From assembly GCA_045645485.1 (NCBI GenBank), contig JAZRIX010000018.1, positions 1 to 26,148 on the forward strand: DNA of 26,148 nt. The letters are read 5' to 3'. Below, in pieces: positions 15,609 through 23,424 of the stretch. The notes under the pieces are model-generated. The model did no database searches. It was not told the origin of the DNA and was given only the letters and a program-made list of their open reading frames with translations. Both the position numbers and the translations under genes were made by a program. Every line of letters starts with the position of its first letter. Positions within the stretch are counted from its first letter, which is position 1. Source of the DNA: SIG440 sp045645485. Lineage in GTDB: Bacteria; Bacillota; Clostridia; Monoglobales; Monoglobaceae.

Positions 15609-16934
15609 TCAGCCTTTCTTTATATTAGAAATAATTTCTCTCACTGCCTTTGCCAGTTCAGCATCGGTATCCAAATCAGATGCAATTTTTCTCACGTTGT
15701 GGAGAACGGTTGTGTGATCGCGTCCGCCAAAAGCCTCACCGATTTTCGGGAAGGACGGATCGTCAAGAATCTCTCTGCAGATATACATTGCAATCTGTCT
15801 TGGGAGAGCAATGTCCGCACTGCGTTTCTTTGACACCAGCGAACCCTTTGAAAGAGAATAATATCTCTCAACCTCATCAATAATCAGTTTCGTGGTAACA
15901 GCACGTCTCGGCTGAACCGAAAGGATATCTCTCAATGCTTCCGTTGCAAGCTCCATAGAAATCTCATTAGTACGCTTTATACCTGCATAAACCAGAATAC
16001 GCTTTACCGCACCTTCAAGATCGCGGACATTTGACTTTATGCTGTCCGCAATAAACTCTACAATTTCATTATCAACCGAAAGATATTCGCCCTGAATCTT
16101 GTTTTTCAGAATCGCCATTCTTGTCTCAAAGTCAGGCGGCTGAACATCCGCAAGCAATCCGCTGTTGAAACGTCCCACAAGTCTTTCTTCGAGCTGAGGA
16201 ATTTCTGACGGGAGTCGGTCTGAAGTAAGAACAATCAGCTTGTCCGCTTCATAAAGAGCATTGAAGGTATGGAAAAATTCTTCCTGTGCACGCTCCTTAC
16301 CTGCAAAAAACTGAACGTCATCAATCAGAAGAAGGTCCACATGTCTGTATTTGTTTCTGAAATCCTGATTGGTCTTCTTCTGAATGGCATTTACCAGCTC
16401 ATATGTAAATTTCTCACTTGTTGTATAAAGTACCTTCTTGTTGGTATAATTCTCAATAAAGTAATTGCCTATAGCCTGCATAAGATGAGTCTTTCCCAAT
16501 CCGCTTCCTCCGTAAAGGAAAAGGGGATTCGAAGTATTGGCAGCATCCGAAGGTCTTTCTGCCAGTGCCAAAGATGCCACATACGCAAGGTCATTGTTGT
16601 TACCGACAACGAAGGATGAAAATGTGTACTTGGGATTGAGAGTATTTTCAACCGTAATGGGGTCCACATTTTCAATTTCTCTGCTTTTTTCGTCAACTAC
16701 AACATCAATTTCAAACTTATGCGATGTAACAGACTCAAGACTGCTTTCAATCAACGAAAAATATTTTGTCATTATCATATTTTTGTTCACGGCAAAGGGA
16801 ACCTTCAGCGTAATCTTTGTATCATCCATAGAGATTGCCTCAATAGGCTTTATCCACGAATCAAAGGACACCGCCGAGATTTCTTCAGCAAGGTCACCCT
16901 GAACCCTTTCCCATATTCTTTTCAATTCTTCCAC
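15609..16934 (-). CDS. dnaA: Chromosomal replication initiator DnaA
   Basis: A 441-residue initiator. Domain I covers about 1-80 and the linker domain II is very short (about 81-100). The AAA+ domain has Walker A GGSGLGKT (142-149), Walker B LLLIDD (201-206) and the arginine-finger region RLVGRF (251-256). Domain IV carries the DNA-binding signature AFGGRDHTTVLH (401-412). The start is a GTG at 16934, spaced 8 bases from AAAGGAG. dnaA is followed by mnmE rather than dnaN. It reads away from rpmH across the strand switch. Confidence 0.98.
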   Translation of the reverse strand: MEELKRIWERVQGDLAEEISAVSFDSWIKPIEAISMDDTKITLKVPFAVNKNMIMTKYFSLIESSLESVTSHKFEIDVVVDEKSREIENVDPITVENTLNPKYTFSSFVVGNNNDLAYVASLALAERPSDAANTSNPLFLYGGSGLGKTHLMQAIGNYFIENYTNKKVLYTTSEKFTYELVNAIQKKTNQDFRNKYRHVDLLLIDDVQFFAGKERAQEEFFHTFNALYEADKLIVLTSDRLPSEIPQLEERLVGRFNSGLLADVQPPDFETRMAILKNKIQGEYLSVDNEIVEFIADSIKSNVRDLEGAVKRILVYAGIKRTNEISMELATEALRDILSVQPRRAVTTKLIIDEVERYYSLSKGSLVSKKRSADIALPRQIAMYICREILDDPSFPKIGEAFGGRDHTTVLHNVRKIASDLDTDAELAKAVREIISNIKKG

Positions 16935-17027
16935 AACTGCTACTCCTTTTTAAAACTTCTGTATAACGGATATTTTCATTAATATATACAATATAAAAAT
17001 CCAATTATTTTTGAGGCTGTAATAAAC

Positions 17028-17056
17028 ATAATAACAGATATTTCAATCTTTTTCAA
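17028..17056 (-). promoter_or_regulatory. Probable dnaA promoter
   Basis: On the - strand: TTGAAA (17051-17056), a 17-base spacer and TATTAT (17028-17033), leaving a leader of about 87 bases. A/T richness makes this moderate evidence. Confidence 0.5.
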
Positions 17057-17198
17057 TAGCAAAAAAAGTATTTTTTTGTGTCTTTTTTTACAAAACACCC
17101 TAAAACACAAAATATGGATTTTGACGTTTTCCTATCTCCCAATATCTTCGATTTTTTCGACATGAAAAATTTATTATAAAATTTCCTTGCATAAACTA

Positions 17199-17227
17199 TT
17201 GACAAGAAAAGGTTCTTGTGCTACAAT
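17199..17227 (+). promoter_or_regulatory. rpmH promoter
   Basis: TTGACA (17199-17204), a 17-base spacer and TACAAT (17222-17227), followed by GGAGG and the rpmH ATG. It is the best promoter on the right-hand side of the strand switch and probably drives rpmH to jag. Confidence 0.8.
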
Positions 17228-17294
17228 AAGAAGGCTGTTTTACAGATTTTTATTAATTTTCAATATTAAATGAATATGCATTGGAGGGATACAG

Positions 17295-17429
17295 ATGCTT
17301 AGAACATTCCAACCTAAGAAGAGACACAGAGCTAAAGAGCACGGTTTCAGAAAAAGAATGTCAACCAGCAACGGCCGTAAGGTTTTAGCAAGAAGAAGAC
17401 TTAAGGGCAGAAAGAAATTGTCAGCCTAA
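17295..17429 (+). CDS. rpmH: 50S ribosomal protein L34
   Basis: A 44-residue, highly basic protein beginning MLRTFQPKKRHRAKEHGFRK, containing the L34 pattern RMSTSNGRKVLARRRLKGRKKL. It is a component of the large ribosomal subunit. The ATG follows TTGGAGGGATACAG. Length is normal (44-46). It precedes rnpA as in most bacteria. Confidence 0.98.
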   Translation: MLRTFQPKKRHRAKEHGFRKRMSTSNGRKVLARRRLKGRKKLSA

Positions 17430-17451
17430 AGACGCCTTTGTGCGTCTTTTT
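17430..17451 (+). terminator. Weak terminator or attenuator between rpmH and rnpA
   Basis: A five- to six-pair stem (GACGC/GCGTC, plus an outer A-T) with a six-base loop and five T residues. It is short, so partial read-through into rnpA is likely. This would help give more L34 than RnpA. Confidence 0.6.
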
Positions 17452-17525
17452 GACTATTACAGGTTTTTTGTCCTTTTTTGTCAACAAAGATGCATTCGGC
17501 GCAAACTCTGACCGGGAGAAAAACT

Positions 17526-17879
17526 ATGAGAAAATCCATCGGAGAGGCAGTAAGCCTCACCCAGAACAATCAGTTCAGAAAGCTCTATCAAAAAGGAGCA
17601 TCTCAGGTTTGTCCATCGGTTGTTGTTTATGTCAGACGCAACGGGCTCAAACACAATCGTTTGGGAATAACCGTGAGCAAAAAAATTGGAAAAGCAACCA
17701 TTCGCAACCGGGCAAAGCGCAGACTGCGTGAAGTTTACCGCACAAATTCAGAAGCCTTGCAAAAGGGGTTTGACTTTGTCCTTGTAGCAAGAGGGCGTAC
17801 CGCGTCAACACCGTATCAAAAGCTCAATGCAGATTTTCTGCATTCGGCAGACAAGCTTGGGGTAATGAAAAATGACTAA
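17526..17879 (+). CDS. rnpA: Ribonuclease P protein component
   Basis: A 117-residue basic protein that binds the RNase P RNA and helps cleave 5' leaders from pre-tRNA. The signature LGITVSKKIGKATIRNRAKRRLRE contains the RNR motif at residues 60-62, within the conserved basic helix. I chose the ATG at 17526, which follows GGGAG at 17514-17518. Upstream in-frame starts (e.g. 17478) would add residues not usual in the family. The 3' end overlaps yidD by 8 bases. Confidence 0.96.
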   Translation: MRKSIGEAVSLTQNNQFRKLYQKGASQVCPSVVVYVRRNGLKHNRLGITVSKKIGKATIRNRAKRRLREVYRTNSEALQKGFDFVLVARGRTASTPYQKLNADFLHSADKLGVMKND

Positions 17880-18090
17880 ACTCCTGATATTTATTCTTAC
17901 CAAACCAATCGAGTTTTACAGGCGTTTTATTTCGCCCCTCAAGTCACCGTGTTGCCGTTTTTACCCGACATGCTCGGAATACGCATTGCTTGCAATAAAG
18001 AAACACGGACCGCTGAAAGGCTCTTTTATGGCCTGTTGGCGAATTTTGCGTTGCAATCCTTTTTCCAATGGCGGCATAGATATGCCATGA
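17872..18090 (+). CDS. yidD: Membrane protein insertion efficiency factor YidD
   Basis: A 72-residue protein of the YidD (haemolytic domain, UPF0161) family: FYRRFISPLKSPCCRFYPTC followed by SEYALLAIKKHGPLKG and CNPFSNGGIDMP. It is thought to be a membrane-associated helper of YidC-dependent insertion. It overlaps rnpA by 8 bases, so it is probably translationally coupled. The gap of 129 bases to yidC holds no gene and no clear terminator. Confidence 0.95.
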   Translation: MTKLLIFILTKPIEFYRRFISPLKSPCCRFYPTCSEYALLAIKKHGPLKGSFMACWRILRCNPFSNGGIDMP

Positions 18091-18219
18091 TTTCAGCAAC
18101 TCTATATGAAATCAGACTTTCCCGACAAACATCGATTATACCATATCTTTTTTGAATACAAAAAAAGACAGCAACTATCGAAGCGATTATTTTTTACTTA
18201 ACTTTCGGAGGAAATCATT

Positions 18220-19272
18220 ATGTTAACATACATTATGATGGGTCTTGGCTGGATACTTAATCTTTTTTATGAGATTATAGGAAATTACGGTCTTACAATT
18301 ATTCTTTTCACCGTATTCATAAAGCTCCTGCTTTTCCCCCTTGACCTGAAGCAAAGACGTTCGATGGCAAAAACCCAGAAAATTCAGCCTCTTTTGATGG
18401 AGGTTCAGAAGAAGTATGCCAACGACAAAGAAAAACTCAATCAGGAAACTATGAAGCTGTATCAGAAGTACGGAATAAACCCTATGGGCGGTTGTCTCCC
18501 GATGCTTCTGCAGTTTCCCATAATTATTGCACTTTACTGGGTTGTAAGAAAGCCTATTATCTATATGCTCGGCATTGACCTTGATGAAACATGGAGAATT
18601 GCCGAATCCTTCTCTGCATGGGCAACAGCTCATATGGAACTGCTTCCCGAAGCACTTCAGAAAGCTATTCCTCTTACTTACCAGAAGGCTACCGCAAACA
18701 ACTCCTTTGGTATGAACGAAATTCAGATTGCACAGATGATGCATCAGTATCCTGAAATCCTTCAGAATCCCCTTATTGCACAGCATTGGGAAAACCTGAA
18801 GACAATCGACTTTTCATTCTGTGGAATGAACCTTGCGGACACCCCAAGCTTCGGAGCTCTTCTAAAGCTTTTGACAGGAAACATTACAGGTTTGACCCTG
18901 AGCACAGCATTGCTCTGGATAATTCCTATTCTCTCAGGTGCAAGCTCGTTCCTTACCGGTTTACTTACTTCCGGTGCAAACAAAACCAAAACAGAAAAAA
19001 ATGTTGTTCTTGCTGAAGACGAAAAACCGCAGAATACAGGCGGTGCAGGTGACTCTATGAAGTCTATGACCTACATTATGCCGCTCTTCTCTGCATGGTT
19101 TGCCTTCACACTTCCTGCAGCAATCGGTCTTTATTGGACAGTGAGCAACGTAATACAGATTGTACAGCATTTTCTGGTTAAAAATATGTTTGAAAAAGAC
19201 ATTAACCTTGAAGAATTAGAAGGAGATATACAAAATGTTAAAAGTAGAAAAAAACGCAAAAACTCTCGATGA
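18220..19272 (+). CDS. yidC: Membrane protein insertase YidC/Oxa1 family
   Basis: A 350-residue insertase for inner-membrane proteins. The first core helix runs YGLTIILFTVFIKLLLFPL (23-41), followed by the cytoplasmic helical hairpin (KQRRSMAKTQKIQPLL to MKLYQKYGINPMGGCLPML). Later come transmembrane segments near 230-250, 290-305 and FTLPAAIGLYWTVSNVIQI. The usual groove arginine is a lysine here (K35). There is a long extracytoplasmic stretch of about 100 residues (about 115-210). No lipobox cysteine is seen. The tail is basic. The ATG follows CGGAGG. The last 38 bases overlap jag. Confidence 0.95.
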   Translation: MLTYIMMGLGWILNLFYEIIGNYGLTIILFTVFIKLLLFPLDLKQRRSMAKTQKIQPLLMEVQKKYANDKEKLNQETMKLYQKYGINPMGGCLPMLLQFPIIIALYWVVRKPIIYMLGIDLDETWRIAESFSAWATAHMELLPEALQKAIPLTYQKATANNSFGMNEIQIAQMMHQYPEILQNPLIAQHWENLKTIDFSFCGMNLADTPSFGALLKLLTGNITGLTLSTALLWIIPILSGASSFLTGLLTSGANKTKTEKNVVLAEDEKPQNTGGAGDSMKSMTYIMPLFSAWFAFTLPAAIGLYWTVSNVIQIVQHFLVKNMFEKDINLEELEGDIQNVKSRKKRKNSR

Positions 19273-20065
19273 AGCCTTGGAGCTTGCAGCTCAGGATCTT
19301 GGAGTTTCCAAGGAAGAGGTTTCATATACAATAACAAAGGAAATCGGAAAGGGTTTTATGAAGTTCATCGTTGGCTCAGAGGTTGAGATCCTTGCATGGA
19401 GAACTGCCGACGAAGAAAAAGAGACGCCAAAGGCTCCCGCAGCAAAAGCTGAGAAAAAATCCGAAGCTGCTCCTTCCGAAAATCCAAAAGCTGTCGATGC
19501 TGTTCCTGAAAAACAGACAACGCCTGTAGAAAAAGAACAAAAAGCACCGGCAAAACATGAGAAAAAGCATACCGAAGTTGACGAGGATTTTGTTATTCCC
19601 AAAACAGCTGTTGACGATGCAAAATACTTTGTTTCCGAGCTTCTTGCAAAAATTGGGCTCAAGGCTGAGCTTCATATAAAACTTGACAAAAACATCATCA
19701 ACATCGAGGTTTCGGGTGATAAGATGGGTCTTCTCATAGGCAAACGCGGTGATACACTTGACGCAGTACAGATGCTCACCGTTCTTTATGTAAACAGAAA
19801 CAAGAATATGCCTTACGTAAAAGTAAACATTGATACAGAAAACTACCGTTCAAAGAGAGAAGAAACTCTCATAAGATTGGCACACGGACTTGAACGCAGT
19901 GTTCTTCGTGACAAGAAATCAATTACACTTGAGCCAATGACAGCAAACGAAAGAAGAATTATTCATTCAGCACTTCAGAACAATCCCAGAATAAAAACAC
20001 ACAGCGTTGGAGAAGAACCCAACCGCCGCATGGTTGTATCTCTGGCAAAGAATGACGAAGAATAA
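19235..20065 (+). CDS. jag: RNA-binding protein Jag/KhpB (SpoIIIJ-associated)
   Basis: A 276-residue protein with the Jag N-terminal domain (1-52, DLGVSKEEVSYTI), a charged Lys/Glu/Ala/Pro linker (about 58-112), a KH domain (about 125-195) with the loop GLLIGKRGDTLDAVQ, and a C-terminal R3H domain (about 205-270) containing RRIIHSALQ. KhpB proteins bind many RNAs and affect cell elongation and division. The ATG lies inside yidC, with AGAAGGAG six to seven bases before it, so translation is coupled. A strong terminator follows. Confidence 0.95.
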   Translation: MLKVEKNAKTLDEALELAAQDLGVSKEEVSYTITKEIGKGFMKFIVGSEVEILAWRTADEEKETPKAPAAKAEKKSEAAPSENPKAVDAVPEKQTTPVEKEQKAPAKHEKKHTEVDEDFVIPKTAVDDAKYFVSELLAKIGLKAELHIKLDKNIINIEVSGDKMGLLIGKRGDTLDAVQMLTVLYVNRNKNMPYVKVNIDTENYRSKREETLIRLAHGLERSVLRDKKSITLEPMTANERRIIHSALQNNPRIKTHSVGEEPNRRMVVSLAKNDEE

Positions 20066-20074
20066 TTTCATACA

Positions 20075-20109
20075 TACAGTCATCTTTTATACAAGATGAC
20101 TGTATTTTT
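20075..20109 (+). terminator. Terminator after jag
   Basis: A perfect 12-pair stem (20075-20086 with 20093-20104), six-base loop and five T residues. It separates the rpmH-jag block from the arg operon. Confidence 0.92.
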
Positions 20110-20120
20110 ATGAATAAATT

Positions 20121-20134
20121 TGAATATTTATGCA
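20121..20134. promoter_or_regulatory. ARG box 1 (ArgR operator)
   Basis: TGAATATTTATGCA matches the ArgR consensus TGAATNNNNATTCA at all but one defined position. It lies 9 bases upstream of the -35 hexamer. A weaker half-site, TGAATAAAT, precedes it at 20111-20119. Confidence 0.75.
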
Positions 20135-20143
20135 AAAACACTA

Positions 20144-20172
20144 TTGATTTTTTCCTATAAATATGGTTTAAT
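20144..20172 (+). promoter_or_regulatory. arg operon promoter
   Basis: TTGATT (20144-20149), a 17-base spacer and TTTAAT (20167-20172). It is bracketed by two ARG boxes, consistent with ArgR repression in the presence of arginine. Confidence 0.65.
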
Positions 20173-20186
20173 ATATGATGTATTTA

Positions 20187-20200
20187 TGAATTTTTATGCA
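20187..20200. promoter_or_regulatory. ARG box 2 (ArgR operator)
   Basis: TGAATTTTTATGCA differs from ARG box 1 at one base and from the ArgR consensus at one defined base. It lies just downstream of the expected transcription start and directly abuts the AAGGAG ribosome binding site of argC. Confidence 0.75.
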
Positions 20201-20214
20201 AAGGAGTATTTGCT

Positions 20215-21153
20215 ATGCAAAAGATAAAAGTCTTCATAGACGGAAGCGTCGGAACAACAGGACTCAGAATACACGAAAGACTGTCTCAGCGTCAGGATAT
20301 TGAGCTTATAACACTCCCTGAGGAATTGAGAAAGGATCTGGATTCAAGAGTAGATGCTATCAAAAAAGCTGATGTTGCCTTCCTCTGCCTTCCGGACAGT
20401 GCTTCAAAAGAGATTTGCGAAGCAGTTGGTGACTGTGATACAAAAATTCTTGACACATCTACCGCACACCGCACAAATCCTGACTGGGCATACGGATTTC
20501 CCGAACTTTCGGAGGATTTCCGAAGCAAGCTCCTTGCATCAAAACGGATTGCAGTTCCCGGCTGTCATGCCAGTGGCTTTTGTTCAATTGTTGCACCTTT
20601 GATTGCACACGGCATAATCTCTTCCGATTATCCTGTTACTGCCACATCGGTTACAGGTTACAGCGGCGGCGGAAAGAAAATGATTGCAGAATATAATGAT
20701 GCTGACCGTCCCATGGAATTTGATGCTCCCAGACAGTACGGTGTAACCCAGAATCACAAACATCTTCCGGAAATGAAGGTAATCTGCGGTCTTGAGTATG
20801 AGCCTTGCTTCTCACCCATTGTTGCCGATTTTTACAGCGGAATGTGTGTTACAATCCCCCTATTTGGCAAAATGCTTGCAAAAAATTTGACAGTTGAAGA
20901 AATTCACAAAGTTTTTGAAGACCACTACAAAGGTCAGAAATTAGTAAAAGTACTCCCCTTGGGTTATGACGGAATGATTGGTTCAAACCGAATGACCGGC
21001 AAAGACTCAATGGAAATTATTATTACGGGTAATGATGACAGAATTCTCATTGCCTCAACCTTTGATAATCTTGGCAAAGGTGCTTCAGGTGCGGCACTGC
21101 AGTGCTTCAATCTTATTACAAACAGCGACGAGACCACAGGTCTTGAGTTATAA
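20215..21153 (+). CDS. argC: N-acetyl-gamma-glutamyl-phosphate reductase (short type-2 form)
   Basis: A 312-residue enzyme that reduces N-acetylglutamyl phosphate to the semialdehyde, the third step of arginine synthesis. The nucleotide-binding start is VFIDGSVGTTGLRI (6-19), and the catalytic cysteine is in VPGCHASGF (C117). The length and the HASGF pattern fit the less common short ArgC group (TIGR01851) rather than the about 340-residue type. It is the first gene of the operon. AAGGAG precedes the ATG. Confidence 0.95.
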   Translation: MQKIKVFIDGSVGTTGLRIHERLSQRQDIELITLPEELRKDLDSRVDAIKKADVAFLCLPDSASKEICEAVGDCDTKILDTSTAHRTNPDWAYGFPELSEDFRSKLLASKRIAVPGCHASGFCSIVAPLIAHGIISSDYPVTATSVTGYSGGGKKMIAEYNDADRPMEFDAPRQYGVTQNHKHLPEMKVICGLEYEPCFSPIVADFYSGMCVTIPLFGKMLAKNLTVEEIHKVFEDHYKGQKLVKVLPLGYDGMIGSNRMTGKDSMEIIITGNDDRILIASTFDNLGKGASGAALQCFNLITNSDETTGLEL

Positions 21154-21171
21154 ACAGAAAGGAATATAACT

Positions 21172-22386
21172 ATGAAAGCAATTAACGGCGGCGTTTGTGC
21201 AGCAAAAGGCTTCAAAGCCAGCGGCATACACGCAGGAATACGCAAAAACAAAGATAAAAAAGACCTTGCTCTGATTGTCAGTGACAAATTGGCATCAGCC
21301 GCAAGCACATATACACAGAATCTGGTTAAGGGTGCTCCCATATATGTTACAAAAGCCAACATAAGCAACGGTTATGCTCAGGCAATAATCTGCAACAGCG
21401 GTAACGCAAACACCTGCAATGCCAACGGAATTGAAATTGCAGAAGCTATGTGCGAGCTTGTTGAAAAGCATACATCTGTCAAAAAATCCGACGTTATTGT
21501 TGCATCAACAGGCGTAATCGGTCAGCCCCTTGACATTACACCCATTGCAGACGGTATGGACGAGCTTATAAATTCTCTCAACTATGACGGAAGCAATGAT
21601 GCCGCTGAAGCAATTATGACCACCGACCTTGTAAAAAAAGAAATTGCCTACGAATTTGAAATTGGTGGAAAAACCTGTCACATAGGCGGTATTGCCAAGG
21701 GTTCGGGTATGATTCATCCCAATATGGCAACAATGCTTGTGTTCGTTACAACAGATGCGGCAATTTCACCCGCAATGCTTCAGAAGGCGCTTAGTGCGGA
21801 CATTCTTGACTCATTTAATATGATTTCGGTTGACGGTGACACCTCGACAAACGATATGGTGTCAGTTCTTGCAAACGGAATGGCAGAAAATACTGAAATT
21901 ACAGCAGACGGTGAAGACTTTGATTCATTCTGTAAGGCTCTTTCAGCAGTTACCACCTATCTCTGCCGCAATATCGCAAAGGACGGCGAGGGTGCAACAA
22001 AGCTTCTTGAATGTAATGTTCAGGGTGCCAAGGATACAAAAACCGCAAAGATTGTTGCAAAAAGCGTTATTTGTTCATCACTTTTCAAAGCCGCAATGTT
22101 CGGTGCTGACGCAAACTGGGGACGAATCCTTTGTGCAATCGGATACAGCGGTGCAGACTGTGACGTAAACAAGGTTGCAGTACATCTTGAATCCAATGCA
22201 GGAACAATCCACGTTTGCGAAAACGGAAGCGGTGTTGACTTTGACGAAGATTATGCAAAAAAGGTTCTCACAGAAGACGAAATCAAAATCAATATCACTC
22301 TTGGCGACGGTGACGGCAAGGCAACAGCCTGGGGCTGTGACCTGACTTATGATTATGTAAAAATCAACGGCGATTATCGCACCTAA
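21172..22386 (+). CDS. argJ: Ornithine acetyltransferase / glutamate N-acetyltransferase
   Basis: A 404-residue precursor that cleaves itself into alpha and beta chains. The self-cleavage site is ATML in IHPNMATMLVF, between A186 and T187, with T187 becoming the N-terminal nucleophile. It transfers the acetyl group from N-acetylornithine to glutamate, recycling it. Many ArgJ proteins also use acetyl-CoA to make N-acetylglutamate; which type this is cannot be decided by eye. It lies 18 bases after argC with AGAAAGGA before the ATG. Confidence 0.96.
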   Translation: MKAINGGVCAAKGFKASGIHAGIRKNKDKKDLALIVSDKLASAASTYTQNLVKGAPIYVTKANISNGYAQAIICNSGNANTCNANGIEIAEAMCELVEKHTSVKKSDVIVASTGVIGQPLDITPIADGMDELINSLNYDGSNDAAEAIMTTDLVKKEIAYEFEIGGKTCHIGGIAKGSGMIHPNMATMLVFVTTDAAISPAMLQKALSADILDSFNMISVDGDTSTNDMVSVLANGMAENTEITADGEDFDSFCKALSAVTTYLCRNIAKDGEGATKLLECNVQGAKDTKTAKIVAKSVICSSLFKAAMFGADANWGRILCAIGYSGADCDVNKVAVHLESNAGTIHVCENGSGVDFDEDYAKKVLTEDEIKINITLGDGDGKATAWGCDLTYDYVKINGDYRT

Positions 22387-22391
22387 AAAGA

Positions 22392-22486
22392 TTAAAAAGC
22401 CGTCCATATCACCTCTTTTCCCTCGGGGCCGTACACAAAGTACAGCACCACTCACTTCAAAGAGACAATCTGAATCGACTTTTTAA
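22392..22486. repeat. 95-bp spacer element bounded by imperfect 11-bp inverted repeats
   Basis: Between argJ and argB. The left end TTAAAAAGCCG (22392-22402) and right end CGACTTTTTAA (22476-22486) are inverted with one mismatch. The interior has a G/C-rich patch (CCCTCGGGGCCG) and a GTAC/GTAC mini-hairpin at about 22431-22443. No gene is seen. It could be a small non-autonomous repeat or a folded intergenic RNA. It is unusual because the other operon spacers are 14-31 bases, apart from the argD-argF gap. Confidence 0.35.
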
Positions 22487-22523
22487 CCTTTTGACTATTG
22501 ATTTGCAGAAAGGAATAAAAACA

Positions 22524-23393
22524 ATGAACAAATTCCCGATTGCGGACAGAGCAGAAATACTTATTGAGGCTCTTCCCTATATACAAAAATACTACAACAA
22601 AATTGTTGTTATCAAATACGGCGGCAACGCAATGCTCAACGAAGAACTGAAGGAAGCTGTTATGGGTGACATACTCCTTCTTTCTCTTATCGGCATCAAG
22701 GTGGTTCTTATCCACGGCGGCGGTCCTGAAATTTCCGAGATGCTTGCAAAGACAGGCACCAAAACCGAATTTATTGACGGTCTGCGTGTAACTGACAAGG
22801 ATTCCATTGACATTGTGCAGATGGTTCTTGCAGGCAAAATCAACAAGAGTCTTGTAAACCACATCCAGACCAAGGGCGGCAAAGCAATCGGGCTTTGCGG
22901 TCTTGACGGACATATGATTCAGGCAGAAAAGCTTGACGATGTTCACGGCTATGTGGGAAATGTAACAAGTGTTGACCCCACTCCCATTTTTGACGTCCTT
23001 GAAAAAGGCTACATCCCCGTAATTGCAACCGTTGGCTGCGACAAAGAAGGCAATGTATACAATATCAATGCAGATACCGCAGCAGCAAAAATTGCAGGCG
23101 TGCTCAATGCAGAAAGTCTTATTTCTATGACTGATATTCGCGGTCTTCTTCGTGACAAAGACGACGAAGATACCCTTATACCCGTGGTAAAGGTAAGCGA
23201 AGCTCCCGCACTTATCAGCGAAGGCATAATCTCAGGGGGAATGATTCCCAAAATTGAATGCTGTATTGACGCAATCCGTCAGGGGGTTCACAAGGTATTT
23301 ATTCTTGACGGACGTGTTCCTCACGCAATTCTCATTGAAACATTAACCGATGAGGGTATCGGTACAATGTTCATTCAGGGCGAAGAAATCTGA
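22524..23393 (+). CDS. argB: Acetylglutamate kinase
   Basis: A 289-residue amino-acid kinase that phosphorylates N-acetylglutamate. KYGGNAM (31-37) binds ATP phosphates and HGGGPEI (64-70) is the substrate-side glycine loop. GMIPKIECC and the C-terminal HAILIETLTDEGIGTM follow. The N-terminal ALPYIQKYYNK helix resembles that of arginine-inhibited hexameric kinases, so feedback control is possible. I chose the ATG at 22524, preceded by AGAAAGGA. An in-frame TTG at 22491 lies before this site. Confidence 0.96.
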   Translation: MNKFPIADRAEILIEALPYIQKYYNKIVVIKYGGNAMLNEELKEAVMGDILLLSLIGIKVVLIHGGGPEISEMLAKTGTKTEFIDGLRVTDKDSIDIVQMVLAGKINKSLVNHIQTKGGKAIGLCGLDGHMIQAEKLDDVHGYVGNVTSVDPTPIFDVLEKGYIPVIATVGCDKEGNVYNINADTAAAKIAGVLNAESLISMTDIRGLLRDKDDEDTLIPVVKVSEAPALISEGIISGGMIPKIECCIDAIRQGVHKVFILDGRVPHAILIETLTDEGIGTMFIQGEEI

Positions 23394-23424
23394 GCCTAAC
23401 AAAAAAGAAAGGAGTGTGACACGG

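Larger units (their letters stand above)
16935..17294. other. A/T-rich strand-switch intergenic region (oriC candidate)
   Basis: A 360-bp region, strongly A/T rich, between divergent dnaA and rpmH, the usual place for a Firmicute origin. Genes on both sides read away from it. It contains an inverted repeat TTTTGTGT/ACACAAAA (17074-17081, 17105-17112) and several A and T tracts that could melt. By eye I found no DnaA box (TTATCCACA or its complement) with two or fewer mismatches inside it. The closest is TCTTCCACA at 16927-16935, overlapping the dnaA start codon. It also holds the promoters for both genes. Confidence 0.4.

Noticed and set aside
17271..17284. TGAATATGCATTGG before rpmH as a possible ARG box
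   Set aside because: The right half lacks the terminal CA, and rpmH is not an expected ArgR target.
18091..18219. Separate small gene or riboswitch between yidD and yidC
   Set aside because: No reading frame with a ribosome binding site and no recognisable conserved RNA fold; only a TTTTTT/AAAAAA repeat was seen.
19215..19240. jag ribosome binding region resembles the phage T7 gene 10 leader used in expression vectors
   Set aside because: A short A/G-rich Shine-Dalgarno context naturally converges on this; surrounding sequence is native coding DNA, not vector.
22452..22946. Long leftward frame opposite argB
   Set aside because: It is the antisense shadow of argB, with cysteine- and phenylalanine-rich low-quality translation and no ribosome binding site.
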